Assembly (NCBI GenBank): GCA_021786095.1
Contig: JAJYNX010000023.1
Span: 1-64,000 of the forward strand
Length of the DNA stretch: 64,000 nt
Direction of reading: 5' to 3'
Source of the DNA: Actinomycetes bacterium
Lineage (GTDB): Bacteria > Actinomycetota > Acidimicrobiia > Acidimicrobiales > RAAP-2
This document shows positions 14,230 to 24,173 of the stretch, piece by piece; positions within the stretch are counted from its first letter, which is position 1, and every line of letters begins with the position of its first letter. A program made the position numbers and the translations under genes. A model generated the notes under the pieces. The model had not been told where the DNA came from. It did not search any database and worked only from the letters and a program-made list of their open reading frames with translations.

Positions 14230-16221
14230 CTACCCAGCCCGATGGTGGCGCACGAAGTCGTCGAGCACGTAGCGCCCCAGCTCGTCGACCGAGGTGTAGA
14301 AGGTGCGCCCGCCGTTGACGCGCGCGATCTGCTCGACGAAGGGGAACTGCGTGCGCTCGGTGTCCAGCGCGAAGACGTTGATCACGATCCCCGCGCGCGT
14401 GCAGCGCACCACCTCGGCCATCGTGCGCTCCAGGGTCTCGCGCACCGGGGGCCACGAGAAGAAGGGCTGGCCGTCGTCTTGGAGGTGGGCGGTCGGCTCG
14501 CCGTCGGTGACCACCACGATCTGGCGCTCCCCGCGTTCGCCGCGCAGCAGGTGGCGCCCCAGGGCGAGCGCGTGCTGGAGGTTGGTCCCGTAGTTGTAGT
14601 CGATCGTCAGGGCGGGGATGTCCTCGATGCGCAGCTCCTGGGCCAGCTCGCCGAAGCCGACCACGGCGGCCAGGTCGCGCGGGAACGTCGAGCGGATCAG
14701 CTGGGTCAACGCCAGCACCATCTTCTTGGCCGGTACCAGATTGCCCCGCATCGCCATCGACAGCGACAGGTCGATGGCGAAGACGGTCGCCGCGCGACGC
14801 GTCGCCTCGTACTCCTCCACCTCGAAGTCGTCGGGGTGCAGGCGCACCGGCGTGCCCGGCCCCTGACGCAGGACCGCGTTACGCAGAGTGCGCGGCAGGT
14901 TGAGCGAGAAGGCCTCGCCCGGCTCCCAGGGCTTGGAGGTCTCCTCACGGTCGCCCCCACCAGCCAGGGACGCCTCACGGTGCCCGCCGAGGACCGGCGA
15001 GCGGCGCAGCTGGCGGAAGAGGTCGGTGAGCGCCTGGCGACCGATCTGGCGCACGCCGCGGGGGGTGAGGGTGGTACGCGACCCCTCGCGATCGACGAAC
15101 CCCCGATCACGCAGGTCGCGCAACGCCCGCTGCAGACGCGCCACGTGAGCCGCGGCGTCGTCACCCAGGTGGCGGCGCACGGCGTCGACGTCGACCTCGG
15201 GGAGCCCCTGGGCCGGGTGGGCCCGGGTCACGAACTCCTCGAGCGCGCGCAGCTCGCCCAGCTCCTGGGCTCGCGACGTCGCCTCGGTGAAGGAGGTCGG
15301 CTCGGTGCCGCGCAGGCGAGCCGCGCGCTGCCAGTCCAGGTCGGACGCCGCCTGGCGGAGGTTCGCCATCAGTCGGTGCATCGAGAAGTTGAGCTCCATG
15401 TTGGCCATCATCGACTCGAAGAGCGAGCGCAGCTGACCCTGCTGCTCCCCCGACAGCGAGTTGAACATGGCCTCGGCGGCGGCGGCGCGCTCGGCCAGCG
15501 CGCGCACCACGTCCTCCAGCGACGTCGCCCCGGGGAAGAAGTCGCCGTAGCGCTCCATGAACTCCTCGAAGGACGGCGACAGTGCCTGGCCCGCACGATC
15601 CTGCTCGATCATCGTCGACAGGGCGTCCATCATCTCACGCATCCGGGCCAGCGCTGCCGGGTCGGGACTCGCGAGCGCGGACGAGGCCTGCTCGAAGTAG
15701 GTGTCCAGCACGTCGCGCGAGAGCTGATCCATCAGCTCCTCGTACTGCTCACGGGCCTCGGAGGAGACGAACTCGTAGGACTGGTACTGCGTCAGGCGCT
15801 CGCTCAGCGACGGGCTCATCAGTTCGCGCTGGAGCCGGCGCTGGGCCACCAGGTCGCCGGTCACGGCGGCGCGGCGCTCGTCGCCCGAGGCCTCGGCCTG
15901 CGTAGCCAGCTCGTCGAGCTCGGCGTCCTCGCGCGCCTCGATCTGGTCGAGCCACTCGCGGTAGCGCTGGAGCTCGCCGTCGGGGTTCGCCCGCGACTCG
16001 AGGTCGCGGCGGCGACGGCGCACGCGCTCCAGCAGGTCCCGCAGCCCCTCGACGCGGCGCCCGTCGGGGGTCGTGAAGCCCTCGCTCAGCACCCGGTCCA
16101 GCGCGCCGTCCAGGTCCCCGCTCTCTAGCAGGTCCTCGGACACCGCGCGCAGCAGCTCGTCGGCCTCCAGCTCGTCGGTCTCATCCTCGCGGCGGCGACG
16201 AAAGTCGTAGCGAGCGCTCAC
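14230..16221 (-). CDS. VWA-domain protein, partner of MoxR/chelatase-like ATPase
   Basis: About 663 aa. The N-terminal two-thirds is Arg/Glu-rich and helical. The C-terminal von Willebrand A domain has the MIDAS motif DLSLSMAMRG (DxSxS) and TDGEPT, with FPFVEQIARVNGGRTFYTS near the end. Such proteins pair with an AAA+ ATPase (like magnesium chelatase D with I) to remodel or metallate target proteins. Start GTG 16221 overlaps the ATPase stop in GTGA, showing translational coupling. The track's 1045-aa ORF merely extends this frame back through the ATPase gene. Confidence 0.85.
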   Translation of the reverse strand: MSARYDFRRRREDETDELEADELLRAVSEDLLESGDLDGALDRVLSEGFTTPDGRRVEGLRDLLERVRRRRRDLESRANPDGELQRYREWLDQIEAREDAELDELATQAEASGDERRAAVTGDLVAQRRLQRELMSPSLSERLTQYQSYEFVSSEAREQYEELMDQLSRDVLDTYFEQASSALASPDPAALARMREMMDALSTMIEQDRAGQALSPSFEEFMERYGDFFPGATSLEDVVRALAERAAAAEAMFNSLSGEQQGQLRSLFESMMANMELNFSMHRLMANLRQAASDLDWQRAARLRGTEPTSFTEATSRAQELGELRALEEFVTRAHPAQGLPEVDVDAVRRHLGDDAAAHVARLQRALRDLRDRGFVDREGSRTTLTPRGVRQIGRQALTDLFRQLRRSPVLGGHREASLAGGGDREETSKPWEPGEAFSLNLPRTLRNAVLRQGPGTPVRLHPDDFEVEEYEATRRAATVFAIDLSLSMAMRGNLVPAKKMVLALTQLIRSTFPRDLAAVVGFGELAQELRIEDIPALTIDYNYGTNLQHALALGRHLLRGERGERQIVVVTDGEPTAHLQDDGQPFFSWPPVRETLERTMAEVVRCTRAGIVINVFALDTERTQFPFVEQIARVNGGRTFYTSVDELGRYVLDDFVRHHRAG

Positions 16222-17645
16222 GCGCGATCCCGCGTGCGGTACAGGGCCCGCGGGCCCGCCGCGTCCTTGGCCAGCCGCTTGGTCAGGTAGAGGCCCTCCA
16301 GGACGAACTCCACGGCCGCGGCCAGCTCGCCCGGGCTGGCGTCCACGCCCGCCACCCGGCCCACCGGCTCGGCCAGCGGGGCCATCGTGGCCAGGACGTC
16401 CAGGTAGGCCTGATCGGCCAGGTCGTCGCCCGTGTGCACGACGACCTCGTCGCGGAAGGCCGCGACGATCGCCGGCCCCTCGGTCAGCGTGACGTGCTCG
16501 CTGAAGCACTGGCGCACGGCCAGGGCCACCAACGCGGCGATCACCTGCTCGGGCTCCTGGTCGTCCATCGTGTCGAGCTCGATCTTGCCCTGCGTGGACT
16601 GGACCACCGCACTGAGGTCGCTGACCCGTGGCACGACGGCGGCGTCGCCCGTACGCAGCGTGCGGCGCAGGGCGTTGGCCACCACCGTCTCGTAGTTGGC
16701 GATCGACAGGCGCACCGACACGCCCGAGCGCTGACTGATGACGTGCGAGCGGCGCGCGACGTGGCTGACGCGCGCCACGATGTCGTCGATGAACCACGGC
16801 ACCCGGATCGGCACCGGCGACTGCGGGAGCGCCGCCTCGGCGTGCATGATCGCGATCTCGGTCGAGAGGTCCTCGGGGTAGTGGGTGCGGATCTGCGAGC
16901 CGAAGCGGTCCTTCAGGGGCGTGATCAGCCGGCCCCGATTGGTGTAGTCCTCGGGGTTGGCCGTGGCCACGACCAGCAGGTCGAGCTCGAGTCGCACGAG
17001 GTGGCCGCGGATCTGCACGTCGCGCTCCTCGAGCACGTTGAGCAGGCCGACCTGGATGCGCTCGGCGAGGTCGGGCAGCTCGTTGATCGCGAAGATGCCC
17101 CGATTCGACTTGGGCACCAGCCCGTAGGACAGCGCGTGGGGGTCGTCGAGGAACAGCCCTCCCGCGACCTTGATCGGGTCGACCTCGCCGATGAGGTCGG
17201 CCATCGACGTGTCGGGGGTGGCCAGCTTCTCGGCGAAGCGCTGGCTGCGGTGCACCCACGACACGGGCGTGTCGTCGTCGCGCTGCGCCACGAGGTCGCG
17301 GGCGAACGCGGAGATCGGGGCGAAGGGGTCGTCGCGCACGGTCGAGCCCTCCACGATCGGCAGCCACTCGTCGAGCAACTCCACCAGCGAGCGGATGATG
17401 CGCGTCTTGGCCTGACCCCGCTCGCCCAGCAGGATGATGTCGTGGCCGGCGAGCAGGGCCGTCTCGAGTTGGGGCAGGACCGAGTCCTCGTAGCCGAGCA
17501 CGGAGGACGTCAGCGCGCGCCCCTCGCGGATGCGAGCCTCCAGGTTCTCGCGAATCTCCTCGCGCACCGAGCGGGGTCGGTACGCGGAGGCGCGCAGCGC
17601 ACCGCGCGTGGTCGGCAGGTCGGACGGGACGACGGGGGTCTTCAT
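16218..17645 (-). CDS. MoxR/magnesium-chelatase-like AAA+ ATPase
   Basis: A 475-aa protein. The Walker A region is DIILLGERGQAKTRIIRSL, Walker B is RGIFAINELPDL, the sensor region is VVATANPEDYTNRGRLITPLKDRFGSQI, and SQRSGVSVRLSIANYE matches ChlI-type ATPases. With the downstream VWA protein it forms a chelatase-like ATPase/adaptor pair. The substrate is not evident; no bacteriochlorophyll genes are nearby, so true Mg-chelatase function is unlikely. ATG 17645 lies 6 bases after TAAAGT, giving it a promoter separate from the upstream hut operon. Confidence 0.88.
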   Translation of the reverse strand: MKTPVVPSDLPTTRGALRASAYRPRSVREEIRENLEARIREGRALTSSVLGYEDSVLPQLETALLAGHDIILLGERGQAKTRIIRSLVELLDEWLPIVEGSTVRDDPFAPISAFARDLVAQRDDDTPVSWVHRSQRFAEKLATPDTSMADLIGEVDPIKVAGGLFLDDPHALSYGLVPKSNRGIFAINELPDLAERIQVGLLNVLEERDVQIRGHLVRLELDLLVVATANPEDYTNRGRLITPLKDRFGSQIRTHYPEDLSTEIAIMHAEAALPQSPVPIRVPWFIDDIVARVSHVARRSHVISQRSGVSVRLSIANYETVVANALRRTLRTGDAAVVPRVSDLSAVVQSTQGKIELDTMDDQEPEQVIAALVALAVRQCFSEHVTLTEGPAIVAAFRDEVVVHTGDDLADQAYLDVLATMAPLAEPVGRVAGVDASPGELAAAVEFVLEGLYLTKRLAKDAAGPRALYRTRDRA

Positions 17646-17651
17646 AGGGGC

Positions 17652-17657
17652 ACTTTA
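17652..17657 (-). promoter_or_regulatory. -10 box, leaderless MoxR-like mRNA
   Basis: TAAAGT is followed by 6 bases and ATG 17645, in the 55-base gap after hutI. Confidence 0.55.
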
Positions 17658-17700
17658 GGGGTCGAGCCAGCCGGACGGCGCCCCGGGACCGAGGAGCCGC

Positions 17701-18864
17701 TCAGCGCGCCGCGCGGTTGGTCTCGAGGACCAGGTGGGCGCCCGGCCGATAGGCCAGGTGGGCGGCGCGCGGCGCGTCGAGCACCACGTAGTCGGCGCGG
17801 GCCCCCACCCCGAGATGCCCCACGTCCTCGCGACGCAGCGCGCGGGCGCCGCCGCGGGTCGCCGCCCACAGCGCCTCGTCGGGGCTGAGCTCCATCTCAC
17901 GCACCGCCAGGGCGATGATCAGCGCCATGCTGGTGACGTAGGACGTGCCCGGGTTGCAGTCGGTCGCCAGCGCGACGGTCGCGCCCGCGCGCAGGAAGCG
18001 TCGCGCCGAGGGGTAGGGCGAGCGCGTGCAGAACTCCGCGCCCGGCAGGAGCGTGACCACCGTGGACGAGTCCCCGAGGGCCGCCACGTCGTGGTCGCTG
18101 ACGTGGGTGCAGTGATCGACGCTCGCCGCGTCGAACTCGAGGGCCAGGCCCACCGCACCGAGGTCCGCCAGCTGGTTGGCGTGCAGGCGCACCGCGAGTC
18201 CCGCGCGGCGCGCGGCGTCCAGGACGGTGCGGGCCTCGTCGCGATCGAAGGCGCCGCGGTCGCAGAACACGTCCGCCCAGCGCGCGAGCGGCGCGCACGC
18301 GTCGAGCATCGCCCCGGCCGCCAGCGCCACGTAGTCGTCACGCCGGTGCTCGTACTCGCGCGGCACCACGTGCGCGCCGAGGTAGGTGGCCTCCTCGGTC
18401 AACTCGCGCGCGAGGCCGAGCAGGCGCACCTCGCCCTCGACGCTCAGCTCGTAGCCCGACTTCACCTCGACGGTGGTGACGCCACCGGCGCGCAGCTGGT
18501 CCAGGCGTTGCGCACTCGCCGCGCGCAGGTCCTCCAGCGACGCGGCCCTCGTCGCGGCGACCGTCGCCGCGATGCCGCCCCCGTCGTAGGGGCGTCCGGC
18601 CATGCGGGCCTCGAACTCCGCGGAGCGCTCGCCCGCGAAGACCAGGTGCGTGTGCGAGTCGACGAAACCGGGGATCACCGCCGCGCCGGCCACGTCGCGC
18701 ACGTGATCGGCGGCCGGCGCGCGCTGGTCGGGCCCGACCCACAGCACGCGCGACTCGTCGACCACCAGCGCCGCGTCGCGCAGTCGCCCGAGCGCCGTGG
18801 CGTCACCGAGAGCCGGGTCGTTGGTGGTCAGCTCGCCGATGTGGCGCACCAGCGTCGTGACCAC
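17701..18864 (-). CDS. hutI: Imidazolonepropionase
   Basis: Third step of histidine degradation: hydrolysis of imidazolone-5-propionate to N-formiminoglutamate. The 387-aa amidohydrolase has the metal-binding VDSHTHLVFAGERSAEFE, the substrate region KSGYELS, HANQLADLGAVGLA, SVDHCTHVSDHD and ALATDCNPGTSYVTSM, all typical of HutI. It is the last gene of the hut operon, starting one base after the hutU stop. Confidence 0.94.
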   Translation of the reverse strand: MVTTLVRHIGELTTNDPALGDATALGRLRDAALVVDESRVLWVGPDQRAPAADHVRDVAGAAVIPGFVDSHTHLVFAGERSAEFEARMAGRPYDGGGIAATVAATRAASLEDLRAASAQRLDQLRAGGVTTVEVKSGYELSVEGEVRLLGLARELTEEATYLGAHVVPREYEHRRDDYVALAAGAMLDACAPLARWADVFCDRGAFDRDEARTVLDAARRAGLAVRLHANQLADLGAVGLALEFDAASVDHCTHVSDHDVAALGDSSTVVTLLPGAEFCTRSPYPSARRFLRAGATVALATDCNPGTSYVTSMALIIALAVREMELSPDEALWAATRGGARALRREDVGHLGVGARADYVVLDAPRAAHLAYRPGAHLVLETNRAAR

Positions 18865-20520
<1,656 letters not shown>

Positions 20521-20584
20521 GACTACCTCCTCAGCCCTCGCTCACCGTCGCCCGCCACCCCGGCACCGGTCGCGGACCATCGTC

Positions 20585-22120
20585 TCACTCGTCGCGCAGC
20601 GTCACGTAGCGCCCGACCAGGTCGAGCAGCTCGCCGTTGCGCACCAGCTCGCCGACGGCGGCGAGCTCTGGCGCGAGCCACCGGTCGTGGCCCGGCCCGC
20701 CAGTGGCGGCGTTCACGCGCGCCACGACCGCCCCGATCACCGGCGACGGCTCCAGTGGCGCGCGCAGCGCCATCGCTCGGGCGCCGGCCACCAGCTCGAT
20801 CGCCAGCACGTCGCGGCCGGCCTCGACCGCGCGGCGCAGCTTGCGCGCGGCGTGCCAGCCCATCGAGACGTGATCCTCCTGCATCCCCGAGGAGGGGATC
20901 GAGTCGACGCTGGCCGGCGCCGCCAGGCGCTTCATCTCACTGACCATCGCCGCCTGCGTGTACTGGGCGATCATCAGGCCCGAGTTGACCCCCGCCTCGT
21001 GGGCGAGGAAGGGGGGCAGGCCGAAGTTGCGATCCGGGTCGAGGAGCCGGTCGGTGCGCCGCTCGGACATCGAGGCCACGTCGGCGAGGACGATCGCGAG
21101 GAAGTCCAGGACGTAGCCCACGGGCGCTCCGTGGAAGTTCCCGTTGGACACCAGCCGCCCGTCAGCCAGGACCGAGGGGTTGTCGATCGCCGACGCCAGC
21201 TCGATCTCCGCCACCCGAATCGCGTGGGCCGTGGTGTCGCGAGCCGCGCCGTGCACCTGGGGGGCGCAGCGCAGCGAGTAGGCGTCCTGGACCTGGGTGG
21301 GGTCGTCGGCGTGCGAGTGGATCATGGGTGACGCCGCGCTGAGCGAGGCCAGGTGGGCGGCGCTGACGCGCTGGCCCGGGTGGGGGCGCAGTGCGTGGAT
21401 GGCCGCGTCGAACACCCGGTCGGTCCCGCGCAGCGCCTGCACCGACAGCGCCGCCGCCACGTCCGCGAGGTCCAGGAGATCCTCGATGTCGGCCAGCGCC
21501 AGGACTAGCTGGCCCAGCATGCCGTCGGTGCCGTTGATGAGCGCCAGCCCCTCCTTCTCGGCGAGCTCCACCGGCGCGAGGCCCGCGTCGCGCAACGCGT
21601 CGATCGCGGGGCGCCGCTGACCGCCGCGGTCGCGCACCTCCCCCTCGCCCATCAGGGCGAGCGCCACGTGCGCCAGGGGCGCCAGGTCCCCCGAGCAGCC
21701 CAGCGACCCGAACTCGTGCACGACGGGGGTGATCCCCTGATTCAGCAGATCCGCGTAGGCCTGCGCCGTCGAGGGACGCACGCCCGAGACGCCGCTGCAC
21801 AGGTTGTGCAGGCGCGACACCATCATGGCGCGCACCACCTCGGTCTCGACCTCGGCCCCGACGCCGGCGGCGTGGGAGCGGATGAGCGCGCGTTGCAGGT
21901 CGCGACGCTGGTCCGGCGAGATGAAGGTCGTCGCGAGCGCACCGAATCCGGTGGAGAGGCCGTAGACCGGTCGACCGCTGGCGACCAGGGCGTCGATCGC
22001 CGCCCGGCCCCGGGTCAGGCTCTCGACCACCGACGAGGACAGCCGAACCGGCTCGAAGTCGCGGGCCACCGCCACCACCTGCGCCCGCGTCAGCGCCCCC
22101 GTCCCGACGTCGATGGTCAC
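20585..22120 (-). CDS. hutH: Histidine ammonia-lyase
   Basis: First step of histidine degradation: deamination to urocanate using the self-made MIO group. At 511 aa it is the normal size. YGLSTGFGALATTFI, HEFGSLGCSGDLAPLAHVAL (MIO tripeptide region) and LCSGVSGVRPSTAQAYADLLN are clear. The tripeptide is Cys-Ser-Gly rather than the common Ala-Ser-Gly. Ser and Gly, which form the ring chemistry, are intact, so activity is expected. Its start overlaps the HutG-like stop by 4 bases (ATGA). Confidence 0.96.
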   Translation of the reverse strand: MTIDVGTGALTRAQVVAVARDFEPVRLSSSVVESLTRGRAAIDALVASGRPVYGLSTGFGALATTFISPDQRRDLQRALIRSHAAGVGAEVETEVVRAMMVSRLHNLCSGVSGVRPSTAQAYADLLNQGITPVVHEFGSLGCSGDLAPLAHVALALMGEGEVRDRGGQRRPAIDALRDAGLAPVELAEKEGLALINGTDGMLGQLVLALADIEDLLDLADVAAALSVQALRGTDRVFDAAIHALRPHPGQRVSAAHLASLSAASPMIHSHADDPTQVQDAYSLRCAPQVHGAARDTTAHAIRVAEIELASAIDNPSVLADGRLVSNGNFHGAPVGYVLDFLAIVLADVASMSERRTDRLLDPDRNFGLPPFLAHEAGVNSGLMIAQYTQAAMVSEMKRLAAPASVDSIPSSGMQEDHVSMGWHAARKLRRAVEAGRDVLAIELVAGARAMALRAPLEPSPVIGAVVARVNAATGGPGHDRWLAPELAAVGELVRNGELLDLVGRYVTLRDE

Positions 22121-23025
22121 AGCGACCTGCGGCGCACGCCGGCCAACGCCTCGAGCACGAGCAGCGCGGCGAGGCGCACCGTGCGCTCGTCGGGCGCGTC
22201 GCGCGCCACGTCGATCTCGGTGAAGTCGATCGCGCGAACCCGCGGGTCCGAGGTGACGGCCCGCACCATCCGACGCAACTCGTCAGCGCTCAGGCCACCG
22301 GGAGCGGCCGCCGGGCAGCCCGGCACGACCGCGCGGTCGGCCACGTCCAGGTCCACGTCGACGTAGACGGCTCGCCCACGTCCGCCCGCGATGTCGAGCG
22401 CGCGCGCCACCATCTCCTCGAGCGACTGCGAGCGCAGCGTGTCGCGCGAGATCACGGTCACTCCCGCGTCGCGCGCGCGTCGCGCGTAGGGCGCCGAGTT
22501 GGCGAAGTCGGCCACACCCAGCTGGACGACGTGCTCACCGGCGAGGCCGGCCTCGAGCAGCTGGCGCACTGGCGAGCCGTTGGAGACGCCGTCGCGCACG
22601 TCGAGGTGGGCGTCGAAGGTGATGAGACCCCACTCGGCGAGGGCCGGGCCCGCCAGCGCGCGCATCGCGTGGTGCGTGGCGGCGTTGTCGCCGCCGAGCA
22701 CCACGCGCAGCACCGCCGCCGGGTCGATCGCGTCGAACACGGCGACCACGCGCTCGAAGCCGTCGGGTCCGTCGGGGTCCGCCACGTCGCCGCAGTCCAC
22801 GAGGCTGATCTCCTCGGCCAGGTCCACGTGGTCGGAGTAGGACCAGGTCGAGTAGCGCGCCAGGGCCTCGCGTATCGCGCTCGGGGTGTTACGGGCCGAG
22901 CGCGGAGTGAGGGACGTGGCGTAGGTGCACAGCCCGATCAGAGCGGCCAGCGGTCGCCCCGGAACCGGCGAGCCGCTCAGGAGTTCGGCGGCCGACGTCC
23001 ACTGGGGATCACGAGTCACAGCCAC
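22117..23025 (-). CDS. Ureohydrolase-family protein, probable formimidoylglutamase (HutG-like)
   Basis: About 302 aa, arginase/agmatinase fold, first gene of the hut operon, so most likely hydrolysing N-formiminoglutamate to glutamate and formamide. Metal-ligand segments are GGDNAATHHAM, TFDAHLDVRDG and YVDVDLDVADRAVVPG. The first is normally GGDH, and here the His is Asn, so one manganese site may be altered. SNGSPVRQLLEAG and DFTEIDVARD agree with the fold. GTG 23025 lies 7 bases after TAGCAT; the ORF track begins six codons earlier. It could also act on another guanidino or formimino compound. Confidence 0.75.
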   Translation of the reverse strand: MAVTRDPQWTSAAELLSGSPVPGRPLAALIGLCTYATSLTPRSARNTPSAIREALARYSTWSYSDHVDLAEEISLVDCGDVADPDGPDGFERVVAVFDAIDPAAVLRVVLGGDNAATHHAMRALAGPALAEWGLITFDAHLDVRDGVSNGSPVRQLLEAGLAGEHVVQLGVADFANSAPYARRARDAGVTVISRDTLRSQSLEEMVARALDIAGGRGRAVYVDVDLDVADRAVVPGCPAAAPGGLSADELRRMVRAVTSDPRVRAIDFTEIDVARDAPDERTVRLAALLVLEALAGVRRRSL

Positions 23026-23032
23026 GCGGTCC

Positions 23033-23038
23033 ATGCTA
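23033..23038 (-). promoter_or_regulatory. -10 box of the hut operon
   Basis: TAGCAT is followed by 7 bases and GTG 23025, giving a leaderless hutG-like/hutH/hutU/hutI transcript. Confidence 0.5.
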
Positions 23039-23067
23039 GGCACCTCGCGGGGTGACCCCGATCCGCG

Positions 23068-24171
23068 TCAACGACAGCGGCCCACCAGGCGCAGCGGCTG
23101 GGGCTGGACCCGGCCCGTCGCACGAACCCCCGGGCTGGACCAGTGGCAGGTCCAGCTCGCGGGCTCGGCCAGGGCCACGAAGAAGTCGCGGGTCCAGCCG
23201 CCCACCTCGTAGATGGTGGGGTCGTGCATGGAACGCGGCAACTGGACCGGGAGCGGACCAGCGGAATGCAGCGGCGTGAAGGACGCCCCCACGATCGGCC
23301 AGAAGGGGTTGATATCGAGCTCCATGCCGGTGATGGCCCCGGCGGCCACGAGGGCCTGGGCGAGGCGCAGGGGCGTCACGGGCGTCATCGTGGCCACGTA
23401 CACGAGGTTCCCCGCCCCGTCCACCCCCAGTCCCGAGCGCGCGATCGCCGGGACGTTGCCGATCGTCGAGCCCCACTGCTCCCACTGCGGCGAGGCCGCC
23501 GCGGCGGTCGGTCGCCCCCCGCTCACCAGCGCGACGAGGTTCTGACGCAGGGCGATCGGCCGAAAGCCCCGCGGCGGGAAGTTCGCGCTCCCCCACACGC
23601 CCATCGCCCAGTGTCCGGCGGCGTCCAGGGCGACGGTCATGAGTCCGCGCTCGAGTGGCACGAGCGTCAGCCCGTCCACCGCGGAGCCCCCGGCGTGGGC
23701 CGCCTGCTTGAAGGCGCCGTTGAAGACCGCCACCACGCCGGCGCGTCCCTCGGTCGGCCAGTCGACGACCGGTCCCGCGTCGGCGGGCACCTGGGACGCG
23801 GCGGAGGGATCGGTGGACCCCACGTGCCAGCGCAGCAGGGTCGTGCGCGCGCGCAGGCGCACCGCCCGAAACGCGACGCCGCCCACCGTCACCATGCGAA
23901 AGTCCACCAGCACCCCCCGCGCGGAGCGACTGGCCACGGTCCACCCGGGCTGGGGCCGTGACGGTACGACCGTCGTGGTGGTCGAGCCGAGGGGTGTCGA
24001 GGTCGTCGACGACGGGGCGACCACCGACGCCCCGATCGTCGTGGTCGGGCTACTGGTCACCGATCCCCCACCACCGGCCACGGCCAGGGCGAGGATGACG
24101 GCGACCACCACCACGGCGACCACGAGCCCCGGCGTCGATCCTCCCCGCAGGACGGGCGGGCGCGTCGTCAC
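23068..24171 (-). CDS. Membrane-anchored phosphodiester glycosidase-like (NAGPA/DUF2233) protein
   Basis: A 367-aa protein with one N-terminal transmembrane segment (GLVVAVVVVAVILALAVAGG, about 14-33), a Ser/Thr-rich linker (35-70) and an extracytoplasmic domain. AGVVAVFNGAFKQAAHAGG, then ALRQNLVALVSGG, RSGLGVDGAGNLVYVAT and GAITGMELDINPFWP match the NAGPA-like phosphodiester glycosidase fold, whose members cleave sugar phosphodiesters in envelope polymers. The substrate is unknown. GTG 24171 lies 2 bases after the qcrB stop, so it is probably the last gene of the ctaE-qcr transcript. Confidence 0.75.
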   Translation of the reverse strand: MTTRPPVLRGGSTPGLVVAVVVVAVILALAVAGGGGSVTSSPTTTIGASVVAPSSTTSTPLGSTTTTVVPSRPQPGWTVASRSARGVLVDFRMVTVGGVAFRAVRLRARTTLLRWHVGSTDPSAASQVPADAGPVVDWPTEGRAGVVAVFNGAFKQAAHAGGSAVDGLTLVPLERGLMTVALDAAGHWAMGVWGSANFPPRGFRPIALRQNLVALVSGGRPTAAAASPQWEQWGSTIGNVPAIARSGLGVDGAGNLVYVATMTPVTPLRLAQALVAAGAITGMELDINPFWPIVGASFTPLHSAGPLPVQLPRSMHDPTIYEVGGWTRDFFVALAEPASWTCHWSSPGVRATGRVQPQPLRLVGRCR

Positions 24172-24173
24172 GC

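Noticed and set aside
16222-17367. N-terminal 382 codons of the 1045-aa VWA ORF
   Set aside because: They lie in another frame of the MoxR-like gene; the GTGA overlap at 16218-16221 marks the true VWA start.
14230-17645. True magnesium chelatase (BchI/BchD)
   Set aside because: No bacteriochlorophyll or cobalamin genes nearby; the pair fits the general MoxR/VWA chaperone class better.
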